Shown one piece after another: positions 1 to 12,966 of a DNA stretch of 64,000 bases (positions are counted from its first letter, which is position 1; each line of letters begins with the position of its first letter). The position numbers were made by a program, and so were the translations under genes. Origin of the DNA: Hydractinia symbiolongicarpus (Eukaryota; Cnidaria; Hydrozoa; Anthoathecata; Hydractiniidae); assembly GCF_029227915.1 (NCBI RefSeq), contig NC_079878.1, positions 2,108,001 to 2,172,000 of the forward strand, in the 5' to 3' direction. Below the pieces are notes generated by a model. It was not told the origin of the DNA. It searched no databases and was given only the letters and a program-made list of their open reading frames with translations.

Positions 1-504
1 TAGCTGTTAAATAACTAGCTAATGTTGATATTATCGAAAAGAAAAGTAAGTAAGTTTTCGAGTTCCTAGATGCTTATTAAAAACAGTGTTTGGTCACTCA
101 TTAATTGTATTTTCAAAGAATGTCTCAATAACATTTTAAACTTATCAGCACAAACATAAGAAAGTCCTATGATATTCTCGATGTTCGCTGTTCTTAAAAA
201 CGTTCTAATCAAGTCAACACATGTTTAAAGGCACTATAATCCAAGTAATTTACTAGCACCCATAAAACATAACGTCCACATACCTTTTAACGCAAAAAAC
301 GTGTTCTCAATTTTCAACCTCCCACTTTCTGTGAAAAGCCAACAAAAAGTTAATACAGGCTACTGGCTTCTAAATATTCCCAACTGATTTTTGTTTCAAT
401 GAAGAAGTCTAATGACATCAAGTTATAGGTCATTGTATAATTAATCAAAAGAAAAGTAATTAAAGTAACATGGCATCCTTAACTATGCGTGGGGTTCCTT
501 ACAC

Positions 505-518
505 GTTGCCAAGGTAAC
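505..518. promoter_or_regulatory. X-box-like RFX site
   Basis: The near-palindrome GTTGCCAAGGTAAC matches 13 of 14 positions of the RFX X-box consensus (GTHNYYATRRNAAC). RFX factors drive ciliary genes in animals. No adjacent gene start was identified, so function is inference. Confidence 0.35.
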
Positions 519-1214
519 CAGAAATAACAAGATAATGTGATCGGGTTTGCAGCAAAAAGTGGTCGCGGTAATACATGGAATAAAACTAGGCGCTCATGTT
601 GGGCGGAGAATGTGGGGTTAGGCGACGTGAATATAAGTTGCAGGCCGAGCTTATTCTGATGCTTTTTGATAAAAATCATTTCATTTTGCTGGTCAGGGAG
701 GGGGGGGGGGTGTGAAGGGGGTACCGTTGCAAATAGCGCGGGAAAAATATTTTTAACGAAAAACTAAGCTCTCCCTGTGCTGATTGTGGCATATAGATTT
801 TTTAAAGCTTTTATTTGAATAAGAAACATATGCATTGCGGTAATTCCTACAACATACTTATTACATATTATCATTTATCTGCATTTTGCGTCACGTTGGA
901 CTCTGTAATTGCTTTGGTTTAAAAGGAAGAAACTTTATCGAAATAAATTTTCAAGCTCCATCTTTATTCTAATACAAAACCACTGAAAGGTCTCAAGAAT
1001 ATTCTCTATCGTAGATGATTGATTTCCCAAGCTACGATGTAACTTTATTTTCGGTGTCCAGTATTATAATCCATTGGATGTTTAAATGCTTCAAAATTTT
1101 GAATTATTATGTGGGTCAGATCTTGCCTCATTTAACCAGGTCAAAAATGAGTAATACTAACTCAATTAATGCTTCTTTATATTCAATATCATTACATTAA
1201 AATAGAACTAATGA

Positions 1215-1249
1215 ATCACCATGGCAACCCACCCCCAAACCATGGTAAC
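1215..1249. promoter_or_regulatory. Tandem pair of X-box-like sites
   Basis: ATCACCATGGCAAC (1215-1228) and CAAACCATGGTAAC (1236-1249) match 13 and 12 of 14 positions of the RFX X-box consensus and lie 21 bp apart start to start. They are separated by a short C-rich spacer. Close pairing makes a chance origin less likely than for a single site, but no target gene start is visible. Confidence 0.35.
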
Positions 1250-2663
1250 ACGCCTTCGAAAGATAACAACAAAAACTCATGTGTAGGCATTATGTAAATT
1301 AGCTGGTATTACATTAAATTATTTTAATTCGATAAACCAGAAGTTATTTTTTCCACAATTTTGAAATGTTTTCGAAATCTCATCATTAAAATCAGACAAA
1401 GCAAAAAAATTATGTTAATAGTTTTTGACCTCGCATGGTTTTAAAGTATATTTATGTACCAAATCAGGCTCTTAGACCAAATATAGCACTACTGGGATAT
1501 TACCATATAAGGTAATCGAACAAGAACCACAAAATAATCGAAGAAATGGTTGACTTATCATTCCAGGTAAAAAACTCGAGAATCGTGTAAGTGACTTTCG
1601 AGTATCCTACCTCGAATAGTCAACCCACCAAATTTAAAAACGACAAGAAAACCCGGATCAGCTTAATGATCACGGAAAATCTACAAATCATTTTGATCGA
1701 TGAGCGTGGTTTATAATACATATCTTAAAATATTTTATGCTTGTATGATTCTTACATTCACAGTTTTCCAGGTAATTCTTTCTTATAGATATGTAAATAT
1801 GATGAATAAAATTATTTTTAGGAGGGGGGTTAAAAATAAGAGGTAGCTAGTTCATACCCAGTCTAAGGAATGCTTTTTGGCAGGAAAGACGGAAAGAAGA
1901 AAGCATTCATGTCTGCAGTTGTAATCGCAATGCGTTGAAAAAAGAAAAAAAGGATAGGTCTCATTTTGATGTTATCTCCCTTTGAAATTGTTTATCCTCG
2001 AAATAAAGAGCATAGCAATTCAAATGCTACGCTAACCGACTTCAAAATTTGTGCATTCAATTGTAATCCTAAGATTGGGATCATGTAAACACACAACCTT
2101 CAATGGTAGTACAACACCATCGTAACACAACTATTTTAACACATCGTAAATCAGCCGATACCTACTTCGTTCTAATTTTTACGCAGCGAAAAAAAGTCTA
2201 TTTCGTGTGTATCAAATTTTTTGCGTATTAATTTGTTTGCTATTATTTTCTTATTCTCACTAAAAGTGTATTCTCAACGTGTGTGTTTGCTTTCTTGCAA
2301 CGAAAACACTAAAGAAAAATGGCGCGAATTTGACCTCTCCAATTTAAATACCCGTATTCTATACAAAATGGTAGCCGAAAAAATAATTTGTTCTAAGGAC
2401 GAAACAACGACGTTCGGCATATTGTGATAAGGTAAAATCTTAGGAAAAAAAAAATCGAATTTGTGGATTTTACAACGAGGTTTTTAACTAGTTATATTGC
2501 ACCAGTATTTTGTCCTTTCAATACTCCTGAGCGTAGCTTTATTTCGGGTCCCCATAATTTCTTGCCTAGCATAATTTCCGTCGTCCATAGGAAGGTTTCT
2601 TACCTTGTTCCCGACATTGGGGCGGGAATATACAGAAAAAACACAGTGATAAAAAGTGGAGCG

Positions 2664-2677
2664 GTTGCCATGGTAAC
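2664..2677. promoter_or_regulatory. X-box (RFX) consensus match
   Basis: GTTGCCATGGTAAC fits the 14-position X-box consensus exactly and is nearly palindromic. It is the best of four such motifs in the first 2.7 kb. Confidence 0.4.
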
Positions 2678-4220
2678 TCCCAAAATGAGATTTTTAAAAA
2701 CATTCAATAAAAAGTTCCCAAACAGACAAAATATTTGAAATTTTAAGCCCTGTTGGTGCTGTTTTTTAAAAACTTTAATAAAAAAAGGTAGGTGGTATGA
2801 TACATTTCATAAAAGAAAGGAGAAATATTGTATCCACTGAAATATTATCTTGAAGCGATTTGATTGGCACATACATTTTAAAGTTAGCGTGGAAAGAAAT
2901 CAAAGATCATCTACATTTTTGCAGAAAAGGAATTTTCTATTTTGTGGTATGCGTAGCGAATATGCATGATATAAATAGGGAACAAAAGAATAAAGAAGAA
3001 TAGATAAAAAAGAAAGACTGTACCAAAGCTAAGTTTCTTTTTAACAACTGTTGCTTAATTACGGCAGCAAGGGGAGTAGCATAAGGACGGCAACCGTCGT
3101 TTTAAAGTATGACCTTACGCAGAAAAAGTAAAAGCGCGCGTAAACTTTTTATGTATATTACGAATAAAGTGATATGCCTTTTCCATGACAAGTAAGAGAT
3201 GTTTTTTTTCTTGCTCGTGCGAACAACATGATTGACGTTGGAGAATTTAACGTCCTAAACAGATTACAGAATTTAAATTTTCTTACTCAATTAAATTCGA
3301 AAAAAATATAATTCTTAACACACCAATACAAGAAATCCCAATTTGAGTGAACTCAAAGAAATATATTTCTATTAAAAGTTAAAAAAAATTGCAAAGAAAT
3401 CTTGAAATGCCAAGGTTTAATCCATTAACAGCGGGGTGTTCAAAATAGGTTTCCCCTGTAATACGCATGCGCAGTAAAGTTAACACTGTCGTATTCTATC
3501 GTCGAGTTCTCTTCACCTTGTTGGCTACGCAATTGGGAATACTAAATTTTCATTCTCGCTAGATGCACCAGTCGAAATCCAACTCTATTTTTAATAACCG
3601 CAGTTTTCATATGTAAGAGGTCGTACAAAACTTTTATAACTTACATAAAAAGGAGAGAAATTTTAAAAAACGGAGTTGTTGCCTATTGACTTAACTTTTT
3701 ATAAGAAACTTAGGTTTTTAATCAGATCTCACGTCGCTTAATATCTACACGTAAAGTTGTTTTATGGTTGCTAAGATTTAATCAAATAATTTTCGTAATT
3801 TATGTAAGGAAAAATAAGTGATATTTTTAGTAAAAGAAAGTTCTTGAAAATAAACTGAAGTATGCAACAAAGAATTTATTGTAGTTTTCCTTTTCTTGTA
3901 GTTTTATTTCTGATTTTTATTTGTATTCTATTTCTTTTGTTTCTATTTTCGCAACAAATAACTTTTTTTCTCAACACCCAACATTTTTTAAAAATAGTGC
4001 CAAAATTATTGGTTATTAACGCATCTCTTTAGTGAAACCGAATTCACATGTTTGCTAGCTAGCTATCTAGCTAGGTTGATCTAACGATTTCTATCCTTAT
4101 AGGGTTGATGCGCCAATAGTAATCGAACTTCTTTTTTAATCCAGTTTCTCATTGTATAAAACTAATCTGACTGTCTTAGTCTCAGAAAATATTTCTTTTT
4201 ATATAATGTAGGTTATTGCT

Positions 4221-4291
4221 ACATATATATATATGTATATATATGTATATGTATATGTATATATATATATGTATATATATATATATGTATA
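4221..4291. repeat. TA/TATATG microsatellite
   Basis: About 70 bp of alternating TA with interspersed TATATG units. Confidence 0.9.
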
Positions 4292-5537
4292 GTGGTGATT
4301 CGGCAACTATAGGAAGCAATACGACATATTGAAGTCTAGAACATTAAATAAATCAACAAATAAATAAAATAAATTAATCCCATCAACTTAAAGTGACATT
4401 TTCACAGTTACTCTGCCACAAAAACTAGTTACCGCCGGACAGAGCTTAAAGAAAAAAAGAAAAAATGGTTTTATATGTCTAATTTACAAGCTTTTTAAAA
4501 GCGATGATTTTTTCCGACTCAGCCACACTGTTGTTACAGATTTTGTTGACTCCAAGTAATTCTTTTGATTAGATGTTTCCCATTTAAAAAATAAGGACAG
4601 TTAAAATAAGGCTTTACAGCAGCATCAGAGAGCTTGAAGTTGGTCCAGACTGTAGCGACAACAAAGTTGATACAAAAATAGTCGAGGTACTAGCGTAAGG
4701 AAAACATGAAAACATCATCTTTCCGTGTCTAACTTTTGCGACTGCAAGATAATATGAACTGTTGATATTTTAAAGTCATACTAAAACTAAATATATATAT
4801 CTTGTTACTACTTTTTTTATAACTAACACACCAAATAAAAACATGCTACGTAAAATATATATTTTTGTTGTTATTCTTTAGTGAATCTGCAATATTTGTT
4901 TAAAAAGAAACTGCTGTAGTTGGCTGAGAAATTAATAATTTATTTGAATACAGTTTCACATCTTCGACTTTCAACAAAGGCGATGCAGCAGAGCGTCTGA
5001 ATGAATTATACAAAACTGATTAAAAATAAATACCCCCTTTTTTGGGGGGGGGGGGAGAGGGGGAGAGAATCGATAAAGCAGAATTTAAAAAGAAAATTTT
5101 TAACAGGGTTTAGCGAGCAAAGTTTCATTTTTTCCCTCGCTCGCTTGCCAAACAATATTGTTTATTTCCATATTCAGTGAAGCGTAATATTCCCAACCAA
5201 TTTTAACCAATCAGCGTTAATTATTATATTTATTTCCTGCGTAATACTATTGTTGACATTTGGTGCGTAAGGTTAACGTCAAAACTAACATGGCAGATCA
5301 GTTACGAGGACCAGACCATCAATCAATTGTCATTGCTAAAGCCTAGTAAGGGGTTTCAGAAGTCAGAATTCCGTTTTATGTAAATTTTTGCATGTAGAAA
5401 TAAAAACATTTAAAAAATCAGCTTAAAATCTGATGATTTCAGCCTGGAGTTGCTTAAAAGGGTTTTCTAGCTGAGACAAAAGCGTGATTCTCTAAAGAGA
5501 GTTCTAAATGAAATATAACTAAATTGACTATGTTGTT

Positions 5538-5566
5538 ATTCATTCATTCATTCATTCACTCATTCG
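5538..5566. repeat. CATT tetranucleotide microsatellite
   Basis: About seven CATT units, one with a CACT variant. Confidence 0.9.
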
Positions 5567-5836
5567 CTGTCCCAGGAAGGTTTTAGTGTTTTAAATTTCA
5601 TAAACTATTTTTAAAAAGACAATCTTTCTTACCTTGTTTCAACGTAGATATTTCAACATATACAAAATAACTTTTCAGACATTATTTTCACACCCAGAAC
5701 TTCACTGACTACTCATTTCGAGGGTCACAGTAGATGTGCAATATCTACTATGTGAACATTCGAATCCCTTTTATGTAGTTGCTTGGCAACAATTGTTTAT
5801 AATAGCTAGGACTAATTCATTATGACTACGCTGCCC

Positions 5837-5908
5837 ACGATAAAATTACATCCCGTCCTGAAATAGCTTGTATTTAACGATAAAATTACATCCCGTCCTA
5901 AAATAGCT
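5837..5908. repeat. Tandem duplication, 40-bp period
   Basis: A 32-bp unit beginning ACGATAAAATTACATC occurs at 5837-5868 and 5877-5908 with one mismatch. Confidence 0.9.
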
Positions 5909-6607
5909 AACTTACAATTGACATGCAACAACACCCTTTTTAAACAAATTTTGTGTGTCATTAAAACTGACTAAGAAGTGATAAATAACCCATTGTCTGT
6001 TGATATCCACGCGCCTTTTGAATCCTCCTGTTTCTCCCTTTACATTTTTTAGCAAATTGTTTCTAGATGTGCTTTTCCACATCAAACAACATTGATTCAT
6101 TGACTTTCGTATTTTAAATATGCTGACCGATTTCGAGGAACAAAAAACACCGATAGGCGTTTCCTTTTTTTTTCTTTTTTTGTTACGTGCATTTTTTCAT
6201 ATAGTTATTTTGCTCATTTTTTTTTTAAAGAAAAACAATATTGTTAACAAAATGCTATTCTACGCCTTCTATTTAACCATTCCCTAATCCGACAAAAATA
6301 GCTTTAGTATGCGTTTTTAGCGGCGTCCGAAATTTTAAAAGTATCTTAGTGACCGGCTTCGAGTTATCTTATACAACTTAGTTAATTGCTATGACAACGA
6401 AATCAATAAAAATTAAAATTAATTTTTTTAGTTTTGTGATATAACTTCATTGATTGTAGTTTGAATGTCAAAAAATTCTGTACGCATCTTCCATCCATTT
6501 TTTATCTGTTTTGAAGTTGTATTTTAGTAAATACTCTTGGTAACTCAATTATATTTATTAAACCAAACAAGAAAATAGAACATCCGCCATTTTAGTAGAA
6601 TCATGTA

Positions 6608-7082
6608 CAGTGGAACCTCTAATAGCGGCCACTTTGGGGGATCCAGCTTAGTGGCCGTTGCATTAGAGGTGACCGATGTATGGAGGTTTTATATGAATAT
6701 ACTTTTTTTGTCAAAACGTCTGGTCGGGAGAGGGGCTTAAAGAATGATTCATGATCAAAGCAAGGGGACATCTGGAAGCGTTAAAGTGGCTAGAGCAAGT
6801 TACGAAAAAGATCCTTTCACATGCTACTGACCTCGGTAAAAAACAATTGTTTTTATTTTTCCTTTTATTTGCTTGCATAAAGATTTTTTTTGACCGTTAA
6901 TAGAGGTGGAATTAGACATTTGGACAATAGAAAGTGGCCGTTTGGCCGTTGATTGGAGGTGACCGATGTATGGAGGTTTTTTTTATAAGAGTTTGACCAT
7001 GAATTTGGCAGGGATTTTCTTTTCTGGCCGCTTATCAGAGGGGACCAATGTATGGAGTTGACCGTTAATAGAGGTTCCACTG
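6608..7082. mobile_element. pogo/Tigger-type MITE, 475 bp
   Basis: The left end begins CAGTGGAACCTCTAATAGCG and the right end is its inverted counterpart, ending GAGGTTCCACTG. Both ends are flanked by TA (6606-6607 and 7083-7084), the target duplication of Tc1/mariner/pogo elements. CAGTGGAACCTC-type termini and repeated GCGGCCA words are typical of pogo/Tigger non-autonomous copies. The inner sequence contains several more partial GGAGGTGACCGATGTATGGAG words. It has no transposase coding sequence. Confidence 0.85.
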
Positions 7083-8670
7083 TATACAGAAATAATGATA
7101 ATAACTGAAAAAAAGTCAGACTTTTTTTCGAAATAAGTTCAACGTTATAAGAATAAAAACAATTAAACACGCATGCCAGAATTTCTTTAAATTAACCACT
7201 TCATTATTTTGATTATTGTTTCAAATTTTTCTAATCTCTTATAAAAAAGTGTAACAAAAGGATTAAATGAGAAGACATAGGTACGAAATGAAATTAGGTA
7301 AAAAAATCTGGTATTAAAAAAAACACCATGTTCGTCAGTATGCCCGAAACCATTAAGGTTGATAGGGGTTTTAACCTATAGCTTTTATGCAGTGGGAAAG
7401 AACATTCTGCTGAAAGATATACGCGACGATAAAAGTATTTCGTTGCGCAGGCACGCTAGAGAATACTACACGCTATTTTGCACGCTCTCTCTACCTGGCC
7501 AACGTATGCGAAAAAAGTAGCGACTTTGTAGCCTGCCAAGTTAGTGATCATTTTAACCATTTGTCTGTGTTTGAAAAATGACAAAAAACCGTGTCCATGA
7601 TTGTATATAAATTTTCGTATCTGAAGAAATTTGCTTCCCCGTCTTAAAACGTCTTGTCAGTCATAAAAAAAAGTCAGGGAAAAGTGACTAAATTTTCTGC
7701 CCGACCAAAATTTCCCCCCGATTATTTTTACCCCGACTAGTACTTTTACCCGATTTTTTTTATACTTGGCTAACCTCGGCTATTTTTTTTCTGGAATTTG
7801 TTCAAAAAACATACATGGATAATTAAAAAAAATTGATTCTAATTCTCTTGTGAGGTTATCTAAAAAAATGTTAAAAATTAGTCGGGGAAAGTGACTTATT
7901 TTTCAAAAGTGACTAAATTTTTTCCCGATAAGGTATATAGTTTTCAAATAATACTTCAACCTATGTACAACACAAGAATTTTATACCTAAGCGACAGTAT
8001 ATTCAAAAAAGAAAGAAAAGAAAAAAAATATGAAGAGAGACTAGGATATTATGTTTTCATAGCATAACTTTTAAACATAATTATTTTACCTATTTTGATC
8101 TTTTGCGGTAGATCCAAGTTGCAAACAATAAGTTTTCTTAAAAAATAGACTCGTTTTATAGACATTTTATTGTATCAATAATTAATTCTTGCATCAATAA
8201 TTCTTTATTCAAACAAACTATCAAGTATACACACACGCGACTAAATATGAATGAGTAGACCTCCATTGCTTAAGGTCAAAGCTAAAAATAATTTAAAATC
8301 GTGAGCTACCCTGCGTCAAGCTTTAAAACCACATAATAAAATATACAGTTTCTAATAAGTTTGATATATCTTTCACTTAATTATTTTCTTTCGTACACGG
8401 CAGCCTTTGATAACCTCCGAATAAAATGTTTCACTGCAACCACCCAACCATGGTGGAGCTAAATTATCGCTTTAGTTAGCTTAAGTAATGTAAAAACCAA
8501 ATAGAAAGTGTTACCTGTGAGAATTTTTACGTGCAGTGTAAAATGAAACAATTAAAACACACCTGTTTTCCCCTTATTTAATACAAAAAGCGTATCATAA
8601 ACAATCGCAGAAATATAGGAGATAAACGATAAATAAATAAAATAAATATAAAATATTTTCTGTCGCAAAA
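7083..8670. other. Intergenic or intronic, no gene seen
   Basis: No convincing exon. Around 7,665-7,930 the words AAAGTGACTAAATTTT and CCCGA recur in degenerate form, possibly a decayed repeat. Confidence 0.4.
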
Positions 8671-8846
8671 AATAGGGATGATAAAGTGTGACAAGGGGGG
8701 GATTACAGAGTGCCGCGGGTCAGGGGATTAAACATTTCGATAGGTTTGGGATTAAAAAGTGAGACAAAAATAGTTACAAATGGCAATAGGAATAAAAGTG
8801 CAACAAAATTGGATTACCAAGTGCGATGGGATTACAAAGTGATACT
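8671..8846. repeat. Degenerate GGGATTACAAAGTG array
   Basis: Seven or so units of the form GGRATTAnAAAGTGnGAyA recur at irregular 24-40 bp spacing just downstream (on the minus strand) of a candidate terminal exon. Too diverged for a simple microsatellite; origin unknown. Confidence 0.5.
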
Positions 8847-8860
8847 CTACAGGGACATTA

Positions 8861-8983
8861 TCATTTGTTTCCCTTTTTAGGATCACAACAAGACAATACT
8901 AGACCCGCAACAACCGCAAAGGCTACAATTGCCCAACCACTGTAGTTAACCATCGGGGTTAAGTAGCTGAAAACACTCCCATG
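8861..8983 (-). CDS. Candidate terminal exon, tail-anchored membrane protein
   Basis: The gene is not recognised. On the minus strand an acceptor (TTTGCTTTTCAG) precedes a 123-bp open exon that starts in phase 0 and ends in TGA. It encodes 40 residues with one strongly hydrophobic stretch (WAIVAFAVVAGLVLSCC) followed by DPKKGNK and stop: a single membrane helix, a CC pair that could be palmitoylated, and a short basic cytosolic tail. The next open exon upstream (9506-9626) ends in the matching phase 0, supporting a joined reading. This looks like the C-terminus of a single-pass membrane protein. It is too short for the usual gene calls and needs transcript evidence. Confidence 0.45.
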   Translation of the reverse strand, partial: HGSVFSYLTPMVNYSGWAIVAFAVVAGLVLSCCDPKKGNK

Positions 8984-9505
8984 CTGAAAAGCAAAATCAG
9001 ATATTTCATAGAAACTATAAAATCTATCCACAAGTTATGAAAATTATAAATAATATAATCAAAACATGTTTTCACAAACTTTTGCTTCTTTCTGTGTTTT
9101 TTGTCCCTCCTGAGAGAAAACCTAGTGGAAGCGAAACAGCAATGCTTCGAAATTTCAAAACCCGTAGGAACAACCCTTAAAAAAACAATCTAAGCTTCGA
9201 ATCTAAGAACAATGATCAGATCATCGTTTTCAACAACTTGTTAATAAAACATCTTTATGCTTCTTAATCTTTCCTGAAGTTCACTGCTCTTCCAGGAAAA
9301 GCATACATTAAGCCAAAATGGAGGATGAACTTCATCTTTTAGGGGCTACAAAAGTAAAGGGATACTACAAAAAATAAAGAAATACTACAAAAAAAACAGG
9401 GAAACTAAAAGAAATAATACGAGAGTAAAGGATATTCAAGTGAAGGTAAATTTACCTGATACTAAAATTTCGTCAATAATTTTTTTAGAAATAACATGTT
9501 CTTAC

Positions 9506-9626
9506 AAATTTCGTGCATATCATGTCTAATAACTTCACCCTGTCATTAAAATTAATAATTAATCCCAAATTTGCGTCTGTAGCTAAAAATAAACCATTTG
9601 ATTTGACAGTGTGGCCAGCGGAATCA
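9506..9626 (-). CDS. Candidate internal exon of the same membrane-protein gene
   Basis: On the minus strand an acceptor (CTGTTGTGCAG) opens a 121-bp exon of one base plus 40 codons, closed by a consensus donor (GTAAGA). The peptide begins DSAGHTVKSNGLFLATDANL and has normal amino-acid composition rather than AT-rich junk. It ends in phase 0, matching the terminal exon at 8861-8983. Family not recognised. Confidence 0.4.
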
Positions 9627-11841
9627 CTGCACAACAGAGAAAGCCAGTGACGTGAACCGTTTAAAAACTACGCTGAAACAAAATATGAATTAAAAATTTG
9701 AAACAATAATCAAAATAATGATTGGATAATTTAAATAATTGACAGACTGAAAGTGCACATAATTTATTAAACCCAAATAATATTATTAAATTAATTTATT
9801 CCCTACGATCCGCGAAGACCTGGAAATATATGAGTAAACGAGACATGCTGATGTCAGCAGAAATTACATGGTTATTTTATTAAGTCGAAACATTTACTAA
9901 ATAACTAATTGAAATTGATTATTGATTATTATTATTATTTGAATTATCTTATTATAATTAACGTGGAATGAAAAATATTACTTTTTTACAGTTAGGTTGT
10001 AAAAACATTAAAAACAACCCTAGGCTAGTTTTCAAGTGAGTATTCTAAATTTTTGTCAGTCAAATATTTTCGGAGAGTTAAGACTTTTAAAATTTCAATT
10101 GCACAGCGAGTAAAGACTATAAATTTTACTTTTACAAAAGGGAAAGGAGCACGTGAGTTAATTTTCGTTACTTCATTCTGTACAGAGAATGCTCTTCTTT
10201 CAAGTAAATTGCAACTTTTGAAGCACAAGTATTCCTCTACTTGTAATAAATACAAACGGCAAATTATTATAATTTATCCCTATTCTACAAAAAAAAGTAT
10301 GCTCACTCAAAATTCATCCCTATTCTACAAAAAAAAGTATGCTCACTCAAGAAACAGGGTTGTCACAGTTTTTTTACAGTCACATTGGAGGAGATTTCAG
10401 GACTTCTGAAGAGGGTTTTCAAGCTTTTTTGAAAAGATGAGGGTGTTTTCATGAAGGAAAAAACTGTAGTAAATTTCCTGCAAATTAAGAAAATTTCGCA
10501 TATGCGCATGCGCAATTTTATAAAAGATAGCCTCCCATAATTACGTAAACTATTCTTTTCTAATCTATACAGTTCACAAAATTATCAGTTTGTTTTTAGA
10601 AGTTTCTTATCATTTGGGTGATCTAATGCAGGGTGGACTATTACAGGCATTTTCAAAACAATTAATTTGCACAATATGATTCTCTTTTTCTTTCGTTCCC
10701 TCTTTTTTTCTTCACATACCAGAAAAAAACAATCAAGGAGCTCAAATAATATCACGTCATTAGATTTATTTATATATTTACAGTATTTACTTACTTTCCT
10801 GTTTGGAATTGAAAGTAATTCAGAGTCTAACCACACAAAAATACAGATATTAAAAAGCAATCAATCCTTGTCTCCTACTGCCTAATCATTAGTACCATTG
10901 ATACAATCACAGGTATTCCCAGATCTCCCCCGCACAACAGTCTTTATATTAATTCTTTTAGAATTTTCTAAATTTGTCAATTTTGATGAATAGAATTTTA
11001 AACTATGACCATCCATGGCACAACTTATGCACTGGGTGGGGTAACATTAATAAACACAATCCCTGATTGCATCTGAATTAAACAAACATCTCTCCTGTAA
11101 AAAAAATTATAAAGAAGTTTAGTCCAGTCCCTACAAAACTATCTCGTCTATATTAATGTACCCAGAAAATTGAAACTGAGTCTTTTATTAAGATGCATGC
11201 AATAATAATAATAAATAATCTTTTTTCAGGTAGATTAAAAAAACCTGTCCTTTATGAAACCAACAATGCTGAAAAACAACCCTAAAAGTACGATTTTTTT
11301 ATGTTTAATCTGTTTGAGACAGTTTTTCATTCAACATTTTCGAACTTTTAAAATTTTTTAACAAAACATAAATATATAAACTTGATGTTGTGGAGAAAAA
11401 CACACGTAAGCTAAACAAACTACTGGCAGCAGAGGTAGGAAAGCTGCCCTCTAAGAGTTTATGAAAGAAAAGAACATCTGCTTAAATTCTTGTTGATCTT
11501 CTACCCTGAGTTTCTTAATAAAATTGTTAAAATAACTATTTTGACTCCCGCATTTCACCCGACCACGAGGTTATCCGTTTTCAGGATTCTCATTATCTGA
11601 AATAACCAACTCAAACAAGAGAATCATAGTATCATAGCTTTAGTTGTTTTGCACTGCCATTTTGTTGTTAACAAAAAAAAACTTTTTAATTCAGAATGAA
11701 CATCTGAAAATGTAAATATTGGATCAATTATAAATCTATGTTGGATGAAACAAACCGATTTTATCGAACATTGAACTTTCCTCCATTATTAAATTATGTT
11801 GGACGAAATTTTAAATTTGTTTGCTCCTCGCCAAACTTTAC
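9627..11841. other. Probable intron, no exon supported
   Basis: AT-rich sequence between candidate exons. It contains a 40-bp tandem duplication (10276-10350) and AAT-rich microsatellite patches. No supported coding exon. Confidence 0.35.
10276..10350. repeat. Tandem duplication, 40-bp period
   Basis: A 35-bp unit starting ATCCCTATTCTACAAAA occurs at 10276-10310 and 10316-10350, identical in both copies. Confidence 0.9.
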
Positions 11842-12005
11842 ATAAAACGTATCAGAAAATTTATTTCGCAAAATTCTCAGATTCAGCATGCACAAAAAGT
11901 CATTTGAAACCAATTGACCAATAAAGCCACCAGTACTTTTCGGTGATATTAATTGCAGAGACCACTTACAAAGACTGGACAAAAGAGGTTTAACTATGGC
12001 GAGCA
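11842..12005 (-). CDS. Candidate exon, unidentified protein
   Basis: On the minus strand an acceptor-like TCTGTAAG and a donor GTAAAG bracket 164 bp that are open in one frame. The peptide contains SLQLISPKSTGGFIGQLVSN and LNLRILRNKF. Its phase does not join directly to the exon at 9506-9626, so if both belong to one gene another exon lies between. Family not recognised; weak support. Confidence 0.3.
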
Positions 12006-12505
12006 CTTACAGAGTTAAAAGCAGATAAAAATTACCTGGATGTTTCTTAAAGGAAATTTTCTAAAGAATTATGAAGTCTTCTTAATTCTTGTCACTTTAT
12101 CAATAAACGGTTTTAATTTTCTCACAATTTTGCAAGAAAGTGGTAGAAGTACCTATAATCTCAGCTTTAAGTGAGTCCTACACAGCGCAACAAACTTATC
12201 AGACCACAAAAATTTTTACCAAACCAAAACCATAATCCCTTTGTCTTCACTGATCATTTACCAGGCATGAACTATACAGTTTGAAGTAAAACACATAACC
12301 TTGCATGCATCACAAAAAGCAATAAGGTATAATGCCAGTGTTATAATAATGCAGAAAATTTATAAAAAGGACTGTAAAAAATGACATAAACCAGGCACTC
12401 TTATTGGACAGGAAAATAAGCAAGTACTTGTCGAGATGGTGAAAGTTATGTTAAAGTTGACATTCGTCGGTAGCAAAACAGTGAAAGTAACATTTACGCA
12501 GTTAG

Positions 12506-12616
12506 GGGCCATTCAATAATTAGATAACATTTTTCACCACCCCTACCCCTTGTTATGCATCGAACAAATCTAGTACTACCTACAGACCCTCTCATCTTGT
12601 TAGGTAATATTTCGAA
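12506..12616. mobile_element. Short hairpin MITE
   Basis: AGGGGCCATTCAATAATTAG at the left and an imperfect inverted counterpart (CCTCTCATCTTGTTAGGTAA) at the right resemble a second copy near 19549-19630. No coding capacity. Confidence 0.4.
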
Positions 12617-12966
12617 TCTTAAGACCTCATCTTTTCATACTAAAAACCTTCATGTAACAGATAATCAGGCAAACTAATGCTACATGAGAAAAATATATAC
12701 AAGGGCGATTTATTTAGCACACAAGATGACATTTTCGGTACTATAACAAAAGAGCTCTTCAAGATAAGGACTAGAATCATATATAGGCTATAACAAACTT
12801 CACACAATAAATGGACTAGTTGATTAATCAACACTAGAGCAAAAATTTAGCAGATATTGAAAAGAAGGCAGAACATATAGTAGCTGCATAAATGTATGAG
12901 TTAAAATCTTTTTACAGACCTTTTTTATAAAAAAGATGAACTTTTTCTGACAGTTTCCAGAAAAAT

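Larger units (their letters stand above)
1..6600. other. Gene-poor AT-rich stretch
   Basis: I found no exon with both a convincing open frame and splice sites here. Short open frames near 1015-1200 and 2221-2738 on the plus strand are AT-rich and resemble no family I know. The visible structure is a set of X-box-like sites (505-2677), a TA/TG microsatellite, a G-run near 5046-5067, a CATT repeat and a 40-bp tandem duplication. It may be an intron or an intergenic region. Confidence 0.5.

Noticed and set aside
2221-2738. Plus-strand frames with a signal-peptide-like start
   Set aside because: The first frame begins with TTG, there are no splice sites, and no family resemblance is seen.
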